64,000 bases of DNA from Lutibacter oricola (GTDB lineage: Bacteria > Bacteroidota > Bacteroidia > Flavobacteriales > Flavobacteriaceae). The position numbers and the translations under genes were made by a program. The stretch is taken from the NCBI RefSeq assembly GCF_900106565.1, contig NZ_FNNJ01000001.1, positions 62,001 to 126,000 of the forward strand, in the 5' to 3' direction. The notes under the pieces were generated by a model. It had not been told where the DNA came from and made no database searches. It saw only the letters and a list, made by a program, of their open reading frames with translations. The stretch's first letter is position 1; each line of letters starts with the position of its first letter. This document shows positions 23,601 through 32,321 of the stretch, piece by piece.

Positions 23601-25090
23601 AAACCATTAATATAGGTTACCAAATTATCTTCTCTACTTAATCCTAATTTCTTTCTTAATCTATAACGTGCTTTATTTATGCTTTCAGGCGAAATTCCTA
23701 AAAGTTTAGCCATTTCCTTACTTGAAAAATTCAACTTAATTAGCGCGCATATTTTTAGTTCACTAGCACTTAAATTAGAATGCTTTTCACCTAAAGCAGT
23801 ATAAAAATTACTGTTAATTTGAACAAACCTAGTTTCAAAATCTTCCCAATTTTTTGCAGAGTTAACACGAATGGTACTTTTAATATCTTCAACGGCAGAA
23901 CTTTTTGTTTCCGTTTTAACTTTATCCAATCCTTTTTTTACTTCATCTAATAAATTATCTTTTTCAATTAATTGCAAAGCAGTTACAGCTAGCTCTTTTT
24001 TCTTAATTTCAATAGCAGTTAACGATCGTTCTTTTTCTAGCTTTTTTTCAATGGCATGTTTTTTTCGTAAAAGAATAATTACTATTGCTGCAGCTATTAA
24101 ACAAACAAGTATTAACAAGGTAGAAAATGTCAACTTTTGATTTAATTTTTCTTTATCGTTTTGCAATAATTTTACTTGTTGTTTTTGTTGAATTTTTTGA
24201 TGGTTCTCTATAGCTTTTCTGTAAGAATCTTTTATTTCAAATAGTTTATGGTTACTAGCACTTCTACCACCAAATAAACTGTCTCCCAGTATTTTAGATT
24301 CATTTATTTGTTCAAGTGCCATTTTGTAATTTCCCAATTCTTGATTTATAGATGAAATTTTTTCAAGCAATTCAACCCTTAAACCTATTCTAGTTTTTTG
24401 CTTAGAAATGGTGGCCAAACTTTTGGTATAAAATTCAAGCGCTTTCTGTTTATTTCCTTTTTCAAAATACAAATCTCCCCACATAGAGTAGAGAATTGAA
24501 TTGAACTTGTTTTTAGATGAAATTTCGTTTGAAATTGTGCGTAAAATAATTTCAGAATTTTTAAAATTACCTTCTAAAGTATGTATATGAGCCGTTTCAG
24601 ACAATACAAATATTCTTTTTTTAAATGGATAGTTTAACGAATCGAATAACTGATTACAAATAGCCAAATGTTTTTTTGCTAACGGGTAGTTTTCATTCAT
24701 TCGGTAGGTAACTGCAGTTGTATAATGTGCACCAGTTAACTCTAATTTTCGGTTATTAAATTTAGAAAGTTTAGCATATACAAACATAGAATCTAAACAA
24801 TTTACCGCTTTTGTTTTATTATGAAAAATGGAATATAAAATAGAAAGTTGTTGGTACGATTTATATTTTAATTCAGAATTTTTAATAGAATCGGCTACAC
24901 TTAAAACATTCCAAAGTAAATCGTATGCTTCTGGGTAATTTGCAGTACCTGTTAATAGTTTAGATTGTTTTAAATGTTGTTCAGCTACACCAATTAATGA
25001 ATCTACTTCTTTATTTTGAGCTTGAAATTCAAACTGAAAACAAGTAATAATAAGTAGAAATAATAATGTGTTTTTTAATCTAAAAATCAT
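23597..25090 (-). CDS. TPR-membrane-HTH (LuxR-type) transcriptional regulator
   Basis: The 497-aa protein has a signal sequence (about 1-24, ending EFQAQ), a TPR-like helical periplasmic region (about 30-300, with AHIHTLEGNFKNSEIILR and YFEKGNKQKALEFYTKSLAT), a membrane helix (about 318-342), a coiled coil, and a C-terminal LuxR-type HTH (about 440-497: LSASELKICALIKLNFSSKE, then GISPESINKARYRLRKKLGL). This one-component architecture is common in Bacteroidota for sensing at the envelope and acting on DNA. It is divergent from the GH30 gene across 182 bp, so control of that gene is plausible. Confidence 0.87.
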   Translation of the reverse strand: MIFRLKNTLLFLLIITCFQFEFQAQNKEVDSLIGVAEQHLKQSKLLTGTANYPEAYDLLWNVLSVADSIKNSELKYKSYQQLSILYSIFHNKTKAVNCLDSMFVYAKLSKFNNRKLELTGAHYTTAVTYRMNENYPLAKKHLAICNQLFDSLNYPFKKRIFVLSETAHIHTLEGNFKNSEIILRTISNEISSKNKFNSILYSMWGDLYFEKGNKQKALEFYTKSLATISKQKTRIGLRVELLEKISSINQELGNYKMALEQINESKILGDSLFGGRSASNHKLFEIKDSYRKAIENHQKIQQKQQVKLLQNDKEKLNQKLTFSTLLILVCLIAAAIVIILLRKKHAIEKKLEKERSLTAIEIKKKELAVTALQLIEKDNLLDEVKKGLDKVKTETKSSAVEDIKSTIRVNSAKNWEDFETRFVQINSNFYTALGEKHSNLSASELKICALIKLNFSSKEMAKLLGISPESINKARYRLRKKLGLSREDNLVTYINGF

Positions 25091-25272
25091 TAATAAATAA
25101 TTTGGAATAGCTAATGTATGCTTATGGTTAAAGATATCTTATATCTTCTAAATAAAAAAGTAGTTTGTCCATATATTGTCCACATAGATTTCAGTTAACT
25201 ATGTGATAGTCTTAATATATTTGATGTATCTATTTTAATAACTAAGAATAGTTTAACCTTTAAAAATTAATT

Positions 25273-26652
25273 ATGAAGCACTTATTATTAATATGTATCT
25301 CATTTATTTCACTTCAAATTACAGCTCAGAATACTAAAAATATTCAATTATATTATGTTTCTCTAGAAGAAGGTAAAGCAAATCCTCTGGAAGAAAAACA
25401 AGTAACTTCTCCAACAGAAAAAATTAGGTGGGGGCACGAAATTGCTGTTTATCCAGAAATAGAATTTCAAACTATAGAAGGTATTGGAGGAGCATTTAAT
25501 GAAATTGGAGGTGAAGCATTATTAAGTTTAGGTAACGCAAAACAAAAAGAGGTTTTAGAAAATTTATTTGCTCTAGATAATGCCGGATTTACATTTTGTA
25601 GAACAGCAATTGGTGCAAGTGATTTTGGTATAGATGCTTATAGTTATTCAGAAGTTTTTGAAGATTATAAAATGAAACACTTCAGTATTAAAAGAGATAA
25701 AAAATATGTGCTTCCTTACATAAAAGGTGCTTTAAAAGTAAATCCAGATTTATTAGTTTTTGGTTCACCTTGGAGTCCTCCAGCGTGGATGAAAATAAAC
25801 AACTCAATGACTGGCTTAACTGAAAAGCCAAATATGTTTAGAGATGAAGATAAAGTGTATAAAGCTTATGCAAAATACTTTGTAAATTATGTTGAAGAAT
25901 ATGCAAAAAATGGCGTTAAAATAGATAGAATTGCTATTCAAAATGAAAATGATGCCAATACAAAATATCCAAGTTGTACAATGCCTCCAGCTCAAATGTT
26001 AAAATTTGCAACTGAATATATGATTCCTGCTTTTGAAAAGAATAATCTTGATACTAAAATTTATGCAGGAACATTTAGAACTGCAGAACAATTAGATTTG
26101 ATTGAGTTTTTAAAAATGGAAAAAGCAAATCAACTTGCAGGAGTTGGTTTACAATACACCAACCCATTAATTATTACCGATGCTATTAAAATAAATCCAA
26201 ACCTAAAAATGTTTCATACAGAAGGGCATTGTTACAATGGTAAAAATAGTGTAGAACAAGCTAACCATAGATTAGAAGAAATTTCAGAATACATTAATAG
26301 CGGCTTAACAAACTATTGTTACTGGAATATGATTTTAAACGAAACTACAGAAAGTGGTTGGGAATGGACACAGAACTCGCTTATAAATATTGATAGAACT
26401 AACAAAACAGTACAGTATAATCCAGATTATAACGCAATGTACATTGTAAGTAAGTTTATAAAACCTGGAGATGTTCGTATTTCATCAATTTCTAAAAAAC
26501 CTATGATTACGGTTAAAAGCCCTGATGGAAAAGTTAAGATTTTGATTCAAAATACAGATAAAAAAGATTCACCTTATAGACTTACAATTGGTGCTAAAGT
26601 TCAAGAATTTATGATACCAGCAAATGGAATTACCGCCATAGTAATTGATTAA
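25273..26652 (+). CDS. Glycoside hydrolase family 30 enzyme, exported
   Basis: The 459-aa product has a signal peptide (1-18, ending QITAQ), a TIM barrel opening with FQTIEGIGGAFNEIGGEALL, and a C-terminal beta-sandwich (VTVKSPDGKVKILIQNTD onward), which is the GH30 plan. The predicted acid/base is Glu225 in AIQNENDA and the nucleophile is Glu317 in FHTEGHCY. GH30 retaining enzymes include glucosylceramidases, beta-1,6-glucanases and xylanases. The opening motif and 460-residue size favour the glucosidase/beta-glucanase subfamilies, but substrate is uncertain. No SusCD-like pair accompanies it. A TPR/LuxR regulator lies divergently upstream. Confidence 0.9.
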   Translation: MKHLLLICISFISLQITAQNTKNIQLYYVSLEEGKANPLEEKQVTSPTEKIRWGHEIAVYPEIEFQTIEGIGGAFNEIGGEALLSLGNAKQKEVLENLFALDNAGFTFCRTAIGASDFGIDAYSYSEVFEDYKMKHFSIKRDKKYVLPYIKGALKVNPDLLVFGSPWSPPAWMKINNSMTGLTEKPNMFRDEDKVYKAYAKYFVNYVEEYAKNGVKIDRIAIQNENDANTKYPSCTMPPAQMLKFATEYMIPAFEKNNLDTKIYAGTFRTAEQLDLIEFLKMEKANQLAGVGLQYTNPLIITDAIKINPNLKMFHTEGHCYNGKNSVEQANHRLEEISEYINSGLTNYCYWNMILNETTESGWEWTQNSLINIDRTNKTVQYNPDYNAMYIVSKFIKPGDVRISSISKKPMITVKSPDGKVKILIQNTDKKDSPYRLTIGAKVQEFMIPANGITAIVID

Positions 26653-26658
26653 AAATAA

Positions 26659-26691
26659 TAAAAAGGGCTTCAAAATTTGAAGTCCTTTTTA
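26659..26691. terminator. Bidirectional terminator between GH30 and dut
   Basis: AAAAAGGGCTTCAAA and TTTGAAGTCCTTTTT form a 15-bp stem with a single mismatch, flanked by A and T runs on both sides. It serves both convergent genes. Confidence 0.82.
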
Positions 26692-26699
26692 TTATATTT

Positions 26700-27131
26700 T
26701 TATACTCCTGTAGAACCAAATCCACCAGCGCCACGTTCAGTTTCGCTTAATACTTCAACTACATCCCATTCTGCACGTTCGTGTTTTGCAATTACTAATT
26801 GGGCTATGCGTTCTCCGTCGTTAATAATAAAGTCTTCGTTAGAAATATTTACTAAAATTACACCAATTTCACCTCTATAATCTGCATCTACAGTTCCAGG
26901 AGCGTTTAAAACAGTAATTCCTTTTTTAGCAGCCAAACCACTACGTGGACGTACTTGTGCTTCGGTACCAACAGGCAAAGCAATAAATAAACCGGTTTTA
27001 ATAATGGCTCTTTCTAATGGTTTTAAGGTAATAGCAGCATCTATATTAGCTCTTAAATCCATTCCTGCAGAAGCAATGGTTTCGTAGTTTGGTAATTCGT
27101 GCTTAGATTTGTTTATAATTTGTATTTGCAT
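26700..27131 (-). CDS. dut: Deoxyuridine 5'-triphosphate nucleotidohydrolase (dUTPase)
   Basis: The trimeric dUTPase hydrolyses dUTP to dUMP and pyrophosphate, limiting uracil in DNA and supplying dTMP synthesis. The 143-aa sequence has all five motifs: [35 protein letters not shown] and the Gly-rich C-terminal [11 protein letters not shown]. It is the last gene of a minus-strand run (flippase, STAS-like, SRPBCC, dut) with short gaps, an arrangement that likely reflects a flavobacterial operon. Confidence 0.97.
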   Translation of the reverse strand: MQIQIINKSKHELPNYETIASAGMDLRANIDAAITLKPLERAIIKTGLFIALPVGTEAQVRPRSGLAAKKGITVLNAPGTVDADYRGEIGVILVNISNEDFIINDGERIAQLVIAKHERAEWDVVEVLSETERGAGGFGSTGV

Positions 27132-27143
27132 TTGATTGTTTTT

Positions 27144-27578
27144 TTATTTCTTTTCTATAAATTCTTTTAGTCTGTCTTTAATAAAATAATTCCATCCATT
27201 TTTACAACTTTCAGATGTAAATTCTGGAATGTTTGAAGGGAAATCTTCAGTAATTTTACAGGTAACTATTAATTTTACTTTATGTTTTTTTTCGATTAGC
27301 TCGAAAAACACAAAAGAGTTTCCTGTGTATTCTTGATATTTCCAATTATATACAATTTTTTTATGTTTTTCAACATCAACTATTTCCCACAAATGTAAAA
27401 AATTTCGTTCTCCAGAGCTTACATTAAATTGAGTTTTAAACCCTTTTTCAGCTTTAAAATCTGGAATATTATTAAAAAACCATTGTCGCATTAAATCAAT
27501 TTTAGTAATGGCATTCCTAACTTTTGTTAGTGAAGAATTAAAGTTTTGTTCAACAATAATAGAGTCATTTAATTTCAT
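27144..27578 (-). CDS. SRPBCC/AHSA1-like (START-fold) protein
   Basis: The 144-aa protein shows the helix-grip pattern of the activator-of-Hsp90-ATPase-1-like/SRPBCC superfamily: SLTKVRNAITKIDLMRQWFF at the N-terminus, LWEIVDVEKHKKIVYNWKYQ in the middle, and the long C-terminal helix CKNGWNYFIKDRLKEFIE. Such proteins bind hydrophobic ligands or act in diverse detoxification reactions. Nothing more specific can be said. It lies 12 bp upstream of dut on the same strand. Confidence 0.8.
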   Translation of the reverse strand: MKLNDSIIVEQNFNSSLTKVRNAITKIDLMRQWFFNNIPDFKAEKGFKTQFNVSSGERNFLHLWEIVDVEKHKKIVYNWKYQEYTGNSFVFFELIEKKHKVKLIVTCKITEDFPSNIPEFTSESCKNGWNYFIKDRLKEFIEKK

Positions 27579-27589
27579 AGTGTGTTATT

Positions 27590-28009
27590 TCAAAATATAT
27601 TTAGCCATTTTTTAGCTGCATTTTTTGTAGCAAATATTTTGAATTGATATTTGGGTGTTTTAGCAAGTTCTTTATATAATACGGTAAGTACAGTATTCTT
27701 AGGGTTATCAACAATAATGGCATCAATTATACAATTGTATTTTTCTAGAGATTTATTATTTTCTTCAACAATTCTCCCCAAATTTTCAATAGAAAAATTA
27801 AAAATAGCAGTTGATGTATCTGTAAGAATTTTTAGCGTTCTTGGATTTTTCTTGTTGTTTTTAGTGGATTGTATATAATTAATAATTTCATTTAAAGTTA
27901 CTTTTTCTGAAAACTTAGTTTCAAGAGTATTTGTAGTTTTATTAAAGTTGTATTGAACCAAAACGTAATTATTTTCTTTTAAAAATGGCTTGTAATTCTT
28001 TCTTTTCAT
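27590..28009 (-). CDS. STAS/SpoIIAA-like small protein (paralog of 22190-22609)
   Basis: The 139-aa product has the same secondary-structure order and spacing as the recA-linked protein: VTLNEIINYI, TLKILTDTSTAIFNFS, ENLGRIVEENNKSL, IIDAIIVDNPKNTVLTVLY, YQFKIFATKNAAKKWL. No downstream Met is available, so the start at 28009 is used, which overlaps the end of the flippase gene by 41 bp in another frame. That overlap implies translational coupling. No function is known. Confidence 0.6.
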   Translation of the reverse strand: MKRKNYKPFLKENNYVLVQYNFNKTTNTLETKFSEKVTLNEIINYIQSTKNNKKNPRTLKILTDTSTAIFNFSIENLGRIVEENNKSLEKYNCIIDAIIVDNPKNTVLTVLYKELAKTPKYQFKIFATKNAAKKWLNIF

Positions 28010-29426
28010 TCCAAAAAATTAGAAACGCGAATAGAAATACTAAACCTAAAGATACAAAATAATTTTCTCTATAATAATTAAATGAAATATAAGCTATTGT
28101 TATTGAGCTTATTAAATAGCTTCCTGACTTTTTTAAATTATAAGGTACAGGATAATATTTTTTACCTATAAAATAAGAGAGAATCATCATAGTTCCATAA
28201 GCTAATAAGGTTGCCCAAGCAGATGCTATAAAACCTATTTTTGGAATTAATAATACATTAACTACAATAGTAATAACGGCTCCTATTATGGAAAATATCA
28301 TAGCATAACGTGTTTTATCCGTTAGTTTGTACCAAATAGCTAAATTGTGATAAACTCCTAAAAATAAGTTAGCTAACAATACAATTGGTACAATAATTAT
28401 AGCTTCCCAATAGGCTTCGTTTATAAAAGGGCGTTTTAAAAGATCTATAAAAACAACAATACCTACAAACACTAAAGCACCAACTATAATAAAATAGTTT
28501 AAAATTTTAGCATAGGTTTCTTTGGCATTTTTTTTGTCGGAATGATTAAAAAAGAAAGGTTCAGCACCTAACCTAAAAGCCATAATGTATAAATTCATAA
28601 AAATGGCAAGTTTATAACAAGCTGAATAAATTCCCATTGCATCTTTATCAATTATTTTACCAATTAATATTTTATCTAAATTTTCGTTAATAACATAGGC
28701 AACACCTGCAACTGCGATAGGCCAGCTATACGAAACCATTTTTTTAAATAATTGCGTGTTAAAACTCCATTTAAACTTTAATAAATAGGGTATAAGTAAT
28801 AGAAAACAAATAGCACTACCTATAATATTTGCAATAAAAATAAAGTTAACTTTAGTTGTATTGTTTGAAATTTCATTTAAAAAATTTGGAATACTTTTTT
28901 GGGCCGCTTTAAACTCTGGAATGTATTTTAAAAATAATAAGTTTATAGCTACAATAACACCAACATTAATCAATTTTATGGCTGTATATTTTATTGGCCT
29001 ATTTGAGGCTCTTAAATAAGCAAAAGGTACTACCATTAAAGTGTCTAAAGCAATAATACCAATTAATAATTTAAGTTGTAATGGGTTGTTTTCAAAATCG
29101 AATATTGAAGTAAAAAAACCTGAAAAACTAAATGCAATAATTACAAATAGCAAAGCTGTTGTAAATACACTTATAAAAGCTGTTGAAATTAAAGCATCCT
29201 TTTTGTCTTCGGTTTTATAAAACCTAAAAAAAGCAGTTTCCATTCCAAAAGTTAGAAGAACAGAAAGTAGTGCAATCCAAATATAAAAATTGGTGTTTTC
29301 AGCATAGTTATTTGTTGGTAAAGCATCGGTATGTACTCGAACAAGCATAAAATTAATTACACGTGGTAATACTGCTGCAATTCCATAAATAATGGTGTCT
29401 TTAAAAAATCTTTTAAGTGCGCTCAA
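27969..29426 (-). CDS. Polysaccharide/oligosaccharide flippase (MOP superfamily)
   Basis: The 485-aa integral membrane protein has about 12-14 hydrophobic helices and the start SALKRFFKDTIIYGIAAVLP, which is typical of Wzx-like polysaccharide biosynthesis proteins of Bacteroidota. Wzx/MOP flippases translocate lipid-linked oligosaccharides across the inner membrane. No glycosyltransferase cluster is adjacent; the gene lies in an otherwise housekeeping run ending at dut, an arrangement suggesting a core envelope function. Its end overlaps the next gene by 41 bp. Confidence 0.88.
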   Translation of the reverse strand: MSALKRFFKDTIIYGIAAVLPRVINFMLVRVHTDALPTNNYAENTNFYIWIALLSVLLTFGMETAFFRFYKTEDKKDALISTAFISVFTTALLFVIIAFSFSGFFTSIFDFENNPLQLKLLIGIIALDTLMVVPFAYLRASNRPIKYTAIKLINVGVIVAINLLFLKYIPEFKAAQKSIPNFLNEISNNTTKVNFIFIANIIGSAICFLLLIPYLLKFKWSFNTQLFKKMVSYSWPIAVAGVAYVINENLDKILIGKIIDKDAMGIYSACYKLAIFMNLYIMAFRLGAEPFFFNHSDKKNAKETYAKILNYFIIVGALVFVGIVVFIDLLKRPFINEAYWEAIIIVPIVLLANLFLGVYHNLAIWYKLTDKTRYAMIFSIIGAVITIVVNVLLIPKIGFIASAWATLLAYGTMMILSYFIGKKYYPVPYNLKKSGSYLISSITIAYISFNYYRENYFVSLGLVFLFAFLIFWNEKKELQAIFKRK

Positions 29427-29478
29427 ATTGAGTTTTATAAATTAATGTATAAAAGTAAAAAATTAAAGCTATTAGTAT

Positions 29479-29486
29479 TAATTTTG
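29479..29486 (+). promoter_or_regulatory. -7 box for the fructosamine-kinase gene
   Basis: TAATTTTG matches TAnnTTTG, 18 bases before the start codon at 29505, giving a very short leader. No clear -33 element. Confidence 0.4.
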
Positions 29487-29504
29487 CTTCATTAAATATG
29501 TAAA

Positions 29505-30374
29505 ATGGATTTAAAGTTAAAAGAATATATAGAGAGTTGTTTAAATAAACAATTACAGACAGAGTCGAGTTATAATTGGAAACAAGTAGAAGGTGGCTCT
29601 ATTAATAAAACTTACCAATTAATTTCAAATACACATTTGTTTTTTGTAAAAATAAATTCAACACAAGTATTTGAAAACGGCTTTAAAGAAGAAGTTTTAG
29701 GTTTACAATTTTTGAAGAATAACACTGCTTTGGTTCCTGAAATTATTATTGAAGGTATTTTTGAAAATACTGCATTTTTAGTATTAGAATGGATTGAGAC
29801 AGGTAAAGAAACAACAAAGTTTTGGGAGAATTTTGCAGCTCAACTGGTTAGTTTGCACCAGCAAAAAAGTGATAAATTTGGATTAGCAGCTTCAAATTTT
29901 ATGGGACAATTACCGCAAAACAATAGTTTTTTCGATAATTTTTCTGATTTTTATGTTGAAAACAGGTTAAAACCACAAGTTAAATTAGCTTTTGATTCAA
30001 AAAAAATTGAAACAAAACATGTAAATCAGTTTGAGGGTTTATATAAAAAGATTTCTGAAATTTTTCCTAAAGAAAAACCTTCTGCAGTTCATGGCGATTT
30101 ATGGCACGGAAATTTTATGTGTTCAAAAAATGGAAATGCTGTATTTATAGATCCTGCAGCATATTTTGGGCATAGAGAAGCAGATATTGCTATGACACAA
30201 CTTTTTGGTGGCTTTTCAGAAAAATTTTATAAAGCTTATCACGAAATGTATCCTTTAAAACCGTGCTTTAATCTTCGAAATAATTTTTATCATTTGTACC
30301 CACTGTTAGTACATTTAAATATTTTTGGAGACTCATATTTAGAAAGTATTGAAAACATAATAACAGAATTTTAA
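29505..30374 (+). CDS. Fructosamine/ketosamine-3-kinase family protein
   Basis: The 289-aa protein has the aminoglycoside-phosphotransferase-like kinase fold of fructosamine kinases: GGSINKTYQL, FFVKINSTQVFENGFKEE, FLVLEWIETGK, the catalytic loop HGDLWHGNFM with its Asp, and IDPAAYFGHREADIAM as the metal-binding DxD/PAxYYGxxExD equivalent. These enzymes phosphorylate glycated amines to trigger deglycation (protein repair). It is followed by gpsA 51 bp later on the same strand. Confidence 0.9.
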   Translation: MDLKLKEYIESCLNKQLQTESSYNWKQVEGGSINKTYQLISNTHLFFVKINSTQVFENGFKEEVLGLQFLKNNTALVPEIIIEGIFENTAFLVLEWIETGKETTKFWENFAAQLVSLHQQKSDKFGLAASNFMGQLPQNNSFFDNFSDFYVENRLKPQVKLAFDSKKIETKHVNQFEGLYKKISEIFPKEKPSAVHGDLWHGNFMCSKNGNAVFIDPAAYFGHREADIAMTQLFGGFSEKFYKAYHEMYPLKPCFNLRNNFYHLYPLLVHLNIFGDSYLESIENIITEF

Positions 30375-30425
30375 GGAATCAATTGTTTCAATTTATTTAC
30401 ATTTACCCTTTAAAACAACTTATAA

Positions 30426-31421
30426 ATGAGTGATAAACCTAAAGTTGCCGTTTTAGGAAGCGGAAGTTGGGCAACAGCTATTGTAAAAATGTTGTGCGAA
30501 AACTTAAATGAAGTTGGCTGGTATATTAGAAAACAATCTACAGTAGATTATATAAAAGAAAACCATCATAACCCAAATTATTTAAGCTCTGCGGAGTTTA
30601 AAATGGAACAACTAAATATTTCAAGTAATATTAACGAAATAGTTAATTATGCAGATATTTTAATTTTTGCAGTTCCTTCGGCTTTTGTAAAAGCAGAATT
30701 TGATAAAATTACAGAGAGTTTAAGTTCAAAAATTGTTTTTTCAGCTATTAAAGGAATTATTCCTGAAAGTGGATTAATTGTTGGCGAGCATTTCAACCAA
30801 AAACTAAATATCCCATTCGAAAATATTGGTGTAATTACGGGTCCTTGTCATGCAGAAGAAGTTGCAATGGAGCGTTTATCATATTTAACAATTGCTTGTC
30901 GAGATATGGATAAAGCTACTGTTGTTAGTAATTGTATAAAAAGTCGCTATATAAAAACTAAAATTTCTGATGATATTATTGGTACTGAGTATGCAGCAAT
31001 GCTAAAAAACATATATGCAATAGCGGCTGGAGTTGCACACGGTTTGGGGTATGGAGATAACTTTCAATCTGTTTTAATGTCTAACTCAATAAGAGAAATG
31101 AAACGTTTTATTAAAAAGGTTCATAAAATGAAACGTAATATTAATAACTCTGCTTATTTGGGCGATTTACTAGTAACAGGTTATTCTACTTTTAGTAGAA
31201 ATAGAATGTTTGGTAATATGATAGGTAAAGGTTACACTGTAAAAAGTGCTCAAATGGAAATGAGTATGATAGCCGAAGGTTATTACGCAGCAAAAAGTGC
31301 TTATGTTTTAAATGAAAAAAACAAGGCAAATACGCCAATAATTGATGCAGTTTATCAAATTTTGTATCAAAATAAAAACCCAAAAAAAGTATTTGTTAAG
31401 CTAACAGAAAAGTTAGATTAA
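30426..31421 (+). CDS. gpsA: NAD(P)H-dependent glycerol-3-phosphate dehydrogenase
   Basis: GpsA reduces dihydroxyacetone phosphate to sn-glycerol 3-phosphate for phospholipid synthesis. The 331-aa sequence has the dinucleotide loop VLGSGSWATAIVK, the IKGIIPESGLIVGEHF segment, GPCHAEEVA, and the catalytic/substrate region AAMLKNIYAIAAGVAHGLGY with its essential Lys. Length and motifs are standard. It follows the fructosamine-kinase gene and precedes a cold-shock gene that has its own promoter. Confidence 0.95.
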   Translation: MSDKPKVAVLGSGSWATAIVKMLCENLNEVGWYIRKQSTVDYIKENHHNPNYLSSAEFKMEQLNISSNINEIVNYADILIFAVPSAFVKAEFDKITESLSSKIVFSAIKGIIPESGLIVGEHFNQKLNIPFENIGVITGPCHAEEVAMERLSYLTIACRDMDKATVVSNCIKSRYIKTKISDDIIGTEYAAMLKNIYAIAAGVAHGLGYGDNFQSVLMSNSIREMKRFIKKVHKMKRNINNSAYLGDLLVTGYSTFSRNRMFGNMIGKGYTVKSAQMEMSMIAEGYYAAKSAYVLNEKNKANTPIIDAVYQILYQNKNPKKVFVKLTEKLD

Positions 31422-31457
31422 TAACAATTATTTAATTTTAAAGAATACTAAAAGTAG

Positions 31458-31465
31458 TACTTTTG
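31458..31465 (+). promoter_or_regulatory. -7 box of the cold-shock gene promoter
   Basis: TACTTTTG fits TAnnTTTG, 20 bases before the start codon. The predicted leader is short, unlike the long thermosensing leader of E. coli cspA. Confidence 0.5.
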
Positions 31466-31485
31466 ATAGCTATTAAAACTATATA

Positions 31486-31677
31486 ATGAAAACAGGTACA
31501 GTAAAATTTTTTAATGAATCTAAAGGATTTGGATTTATTACAGAAGAAGGTTCAAGTAATGATCATTTTGTTCACATTTCAGGCTTAATTGACGAAGTTA
31601 GAGAAGGTGATACCGTAGAATTCGAACTTAAAGAAGGCAAAAAAGGGTTAAACGCAGTTAATGTTAAAGTAATTTAA
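31486..31677 (+). CDS. Cold-shock-domain protein (CspA family)
   Basis: The 63-aa single-domain OB-fold protein has RNP1 KGFGFI and an RNP2 motif of the form DHFVHIS, with the typical start TGTVKFFNESKGFGFITEE. It binds single-stranded RNA or DNA and acts as an RNA chaperone. A strong terminator follows, so it is a monocistronic unit. Paralogs elsewhere in the genome are expected but not visible here. Confidence 0.95.
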   Translation: MKTGTVKFFNESKGFGFITEEGSSNDHFVHISGLIDEVREGDTVEFELKEGKKGLNAVNVKVI

Positions 31678-31705
31678 TATTTCTATAACTTTTTAAAAGA
31701 ATTTG

Positions 31706-31733
31706 AAAGCTTACCTTGTTGGTAAGCTTTTTT
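31706..31733 (+). terminator. Terminator after the cold-shock gene
   Basis: AAAGCTTACC, loop TTGTT and GGTAAGCTTT form a perfect 10-bp stem followed by a T run. Confidence 0.88.
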
Positions 31734-31793
31734 ATTTATCCGCAGTATTAGCTAAAATTTGGGTAACTTTAATATTTAATAAAAGAACTAAAA

Positions 31794-32321
31794 ATGGCGA
31801 ACAGAGTTGGAATTTTATACGGTTCAATAGATGGGCATACATTAAAAATTTGTACTAAAATTCAAGAGTATTTTTTGTCGAAGAATCAAGCTATTGAGAT
31901 TTTTAATATTGAAAATTTTAATGAAGATGTTTTAAGTTTTGATAAACTAGTTATTGGTTCTAGTATTAGGTATGGCTTACATCATCTAAAAATTATAGAG
32001 TTTATAAATAATAATAAAACAGAGTTAGACGCTATAAAAACTTCCTTTTTTTCGGTGAATTTGGTTGCACGTAAACCCGAAAAAAATACACCAACTACAA
32101 ACCCTTATGTAATTAAATTTTTTAAAAAAATAGACTGGAAACCTACTTATGTTGAGGTATTTGCAGGAATGTTAGATTATAAAAAATATAAATATTTCGA
32201 TAGACTAATGATTCAATTTATTATGTGGATTACGAAAGGCCCAACCAATAAAAATGCTAAAATTGAATATACAAATTGGCAACGAGTTGAACAATATGCA
32301 GAAACAGTTTTAAAACTTTAA
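31794..32321 (+). CDS. hemG: Menaquinone-dependent protoporphyrinogen IX dehydrogenase (flavodoxin fold)
   Basis: HemG oxidises protoporphyrinogen IX to protoporphyrin IX in haem synthesis, passing electrons to menaquinone. The 175-aa protein has the FMN loop ILYGSIDGHTLKIC, LVIGSSIRYG and FFSVNLVARKPEKNT, the insert typical of HemG rather than plain flavodoxins, and a C-terminal hydrophobic segment FIMWITKG for membrane association. Length matches E. coli HemG. The last 12 bp overlap the end of the convergent lactonase gene, so the two share a termination zone. Confidence 0.9.
   Translation: MANRVGILYGSIDGHTLKICTKIQEYFLSKNQAIEIFNIENFNEDVLSFDKLVIGSSIRYGLHHLKIIEFINNNKTELDAIKTSFFSVNLVARKPEKNTPTTNPYVIKFFKKIDWKPTYVEVFAGMLDYKKYKYFDRLMIQFIMWITKGPTNKNAKIEYTNWQRVEQYAETVLKL

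Noticed and set aside
27144-27578. Polyketide cyclase or Hsp90 activator as a specific function
   Set aside because: The fold supports only the broad SRPBCC/AHSA1-like superfamily; no residue set supports a particular activity.
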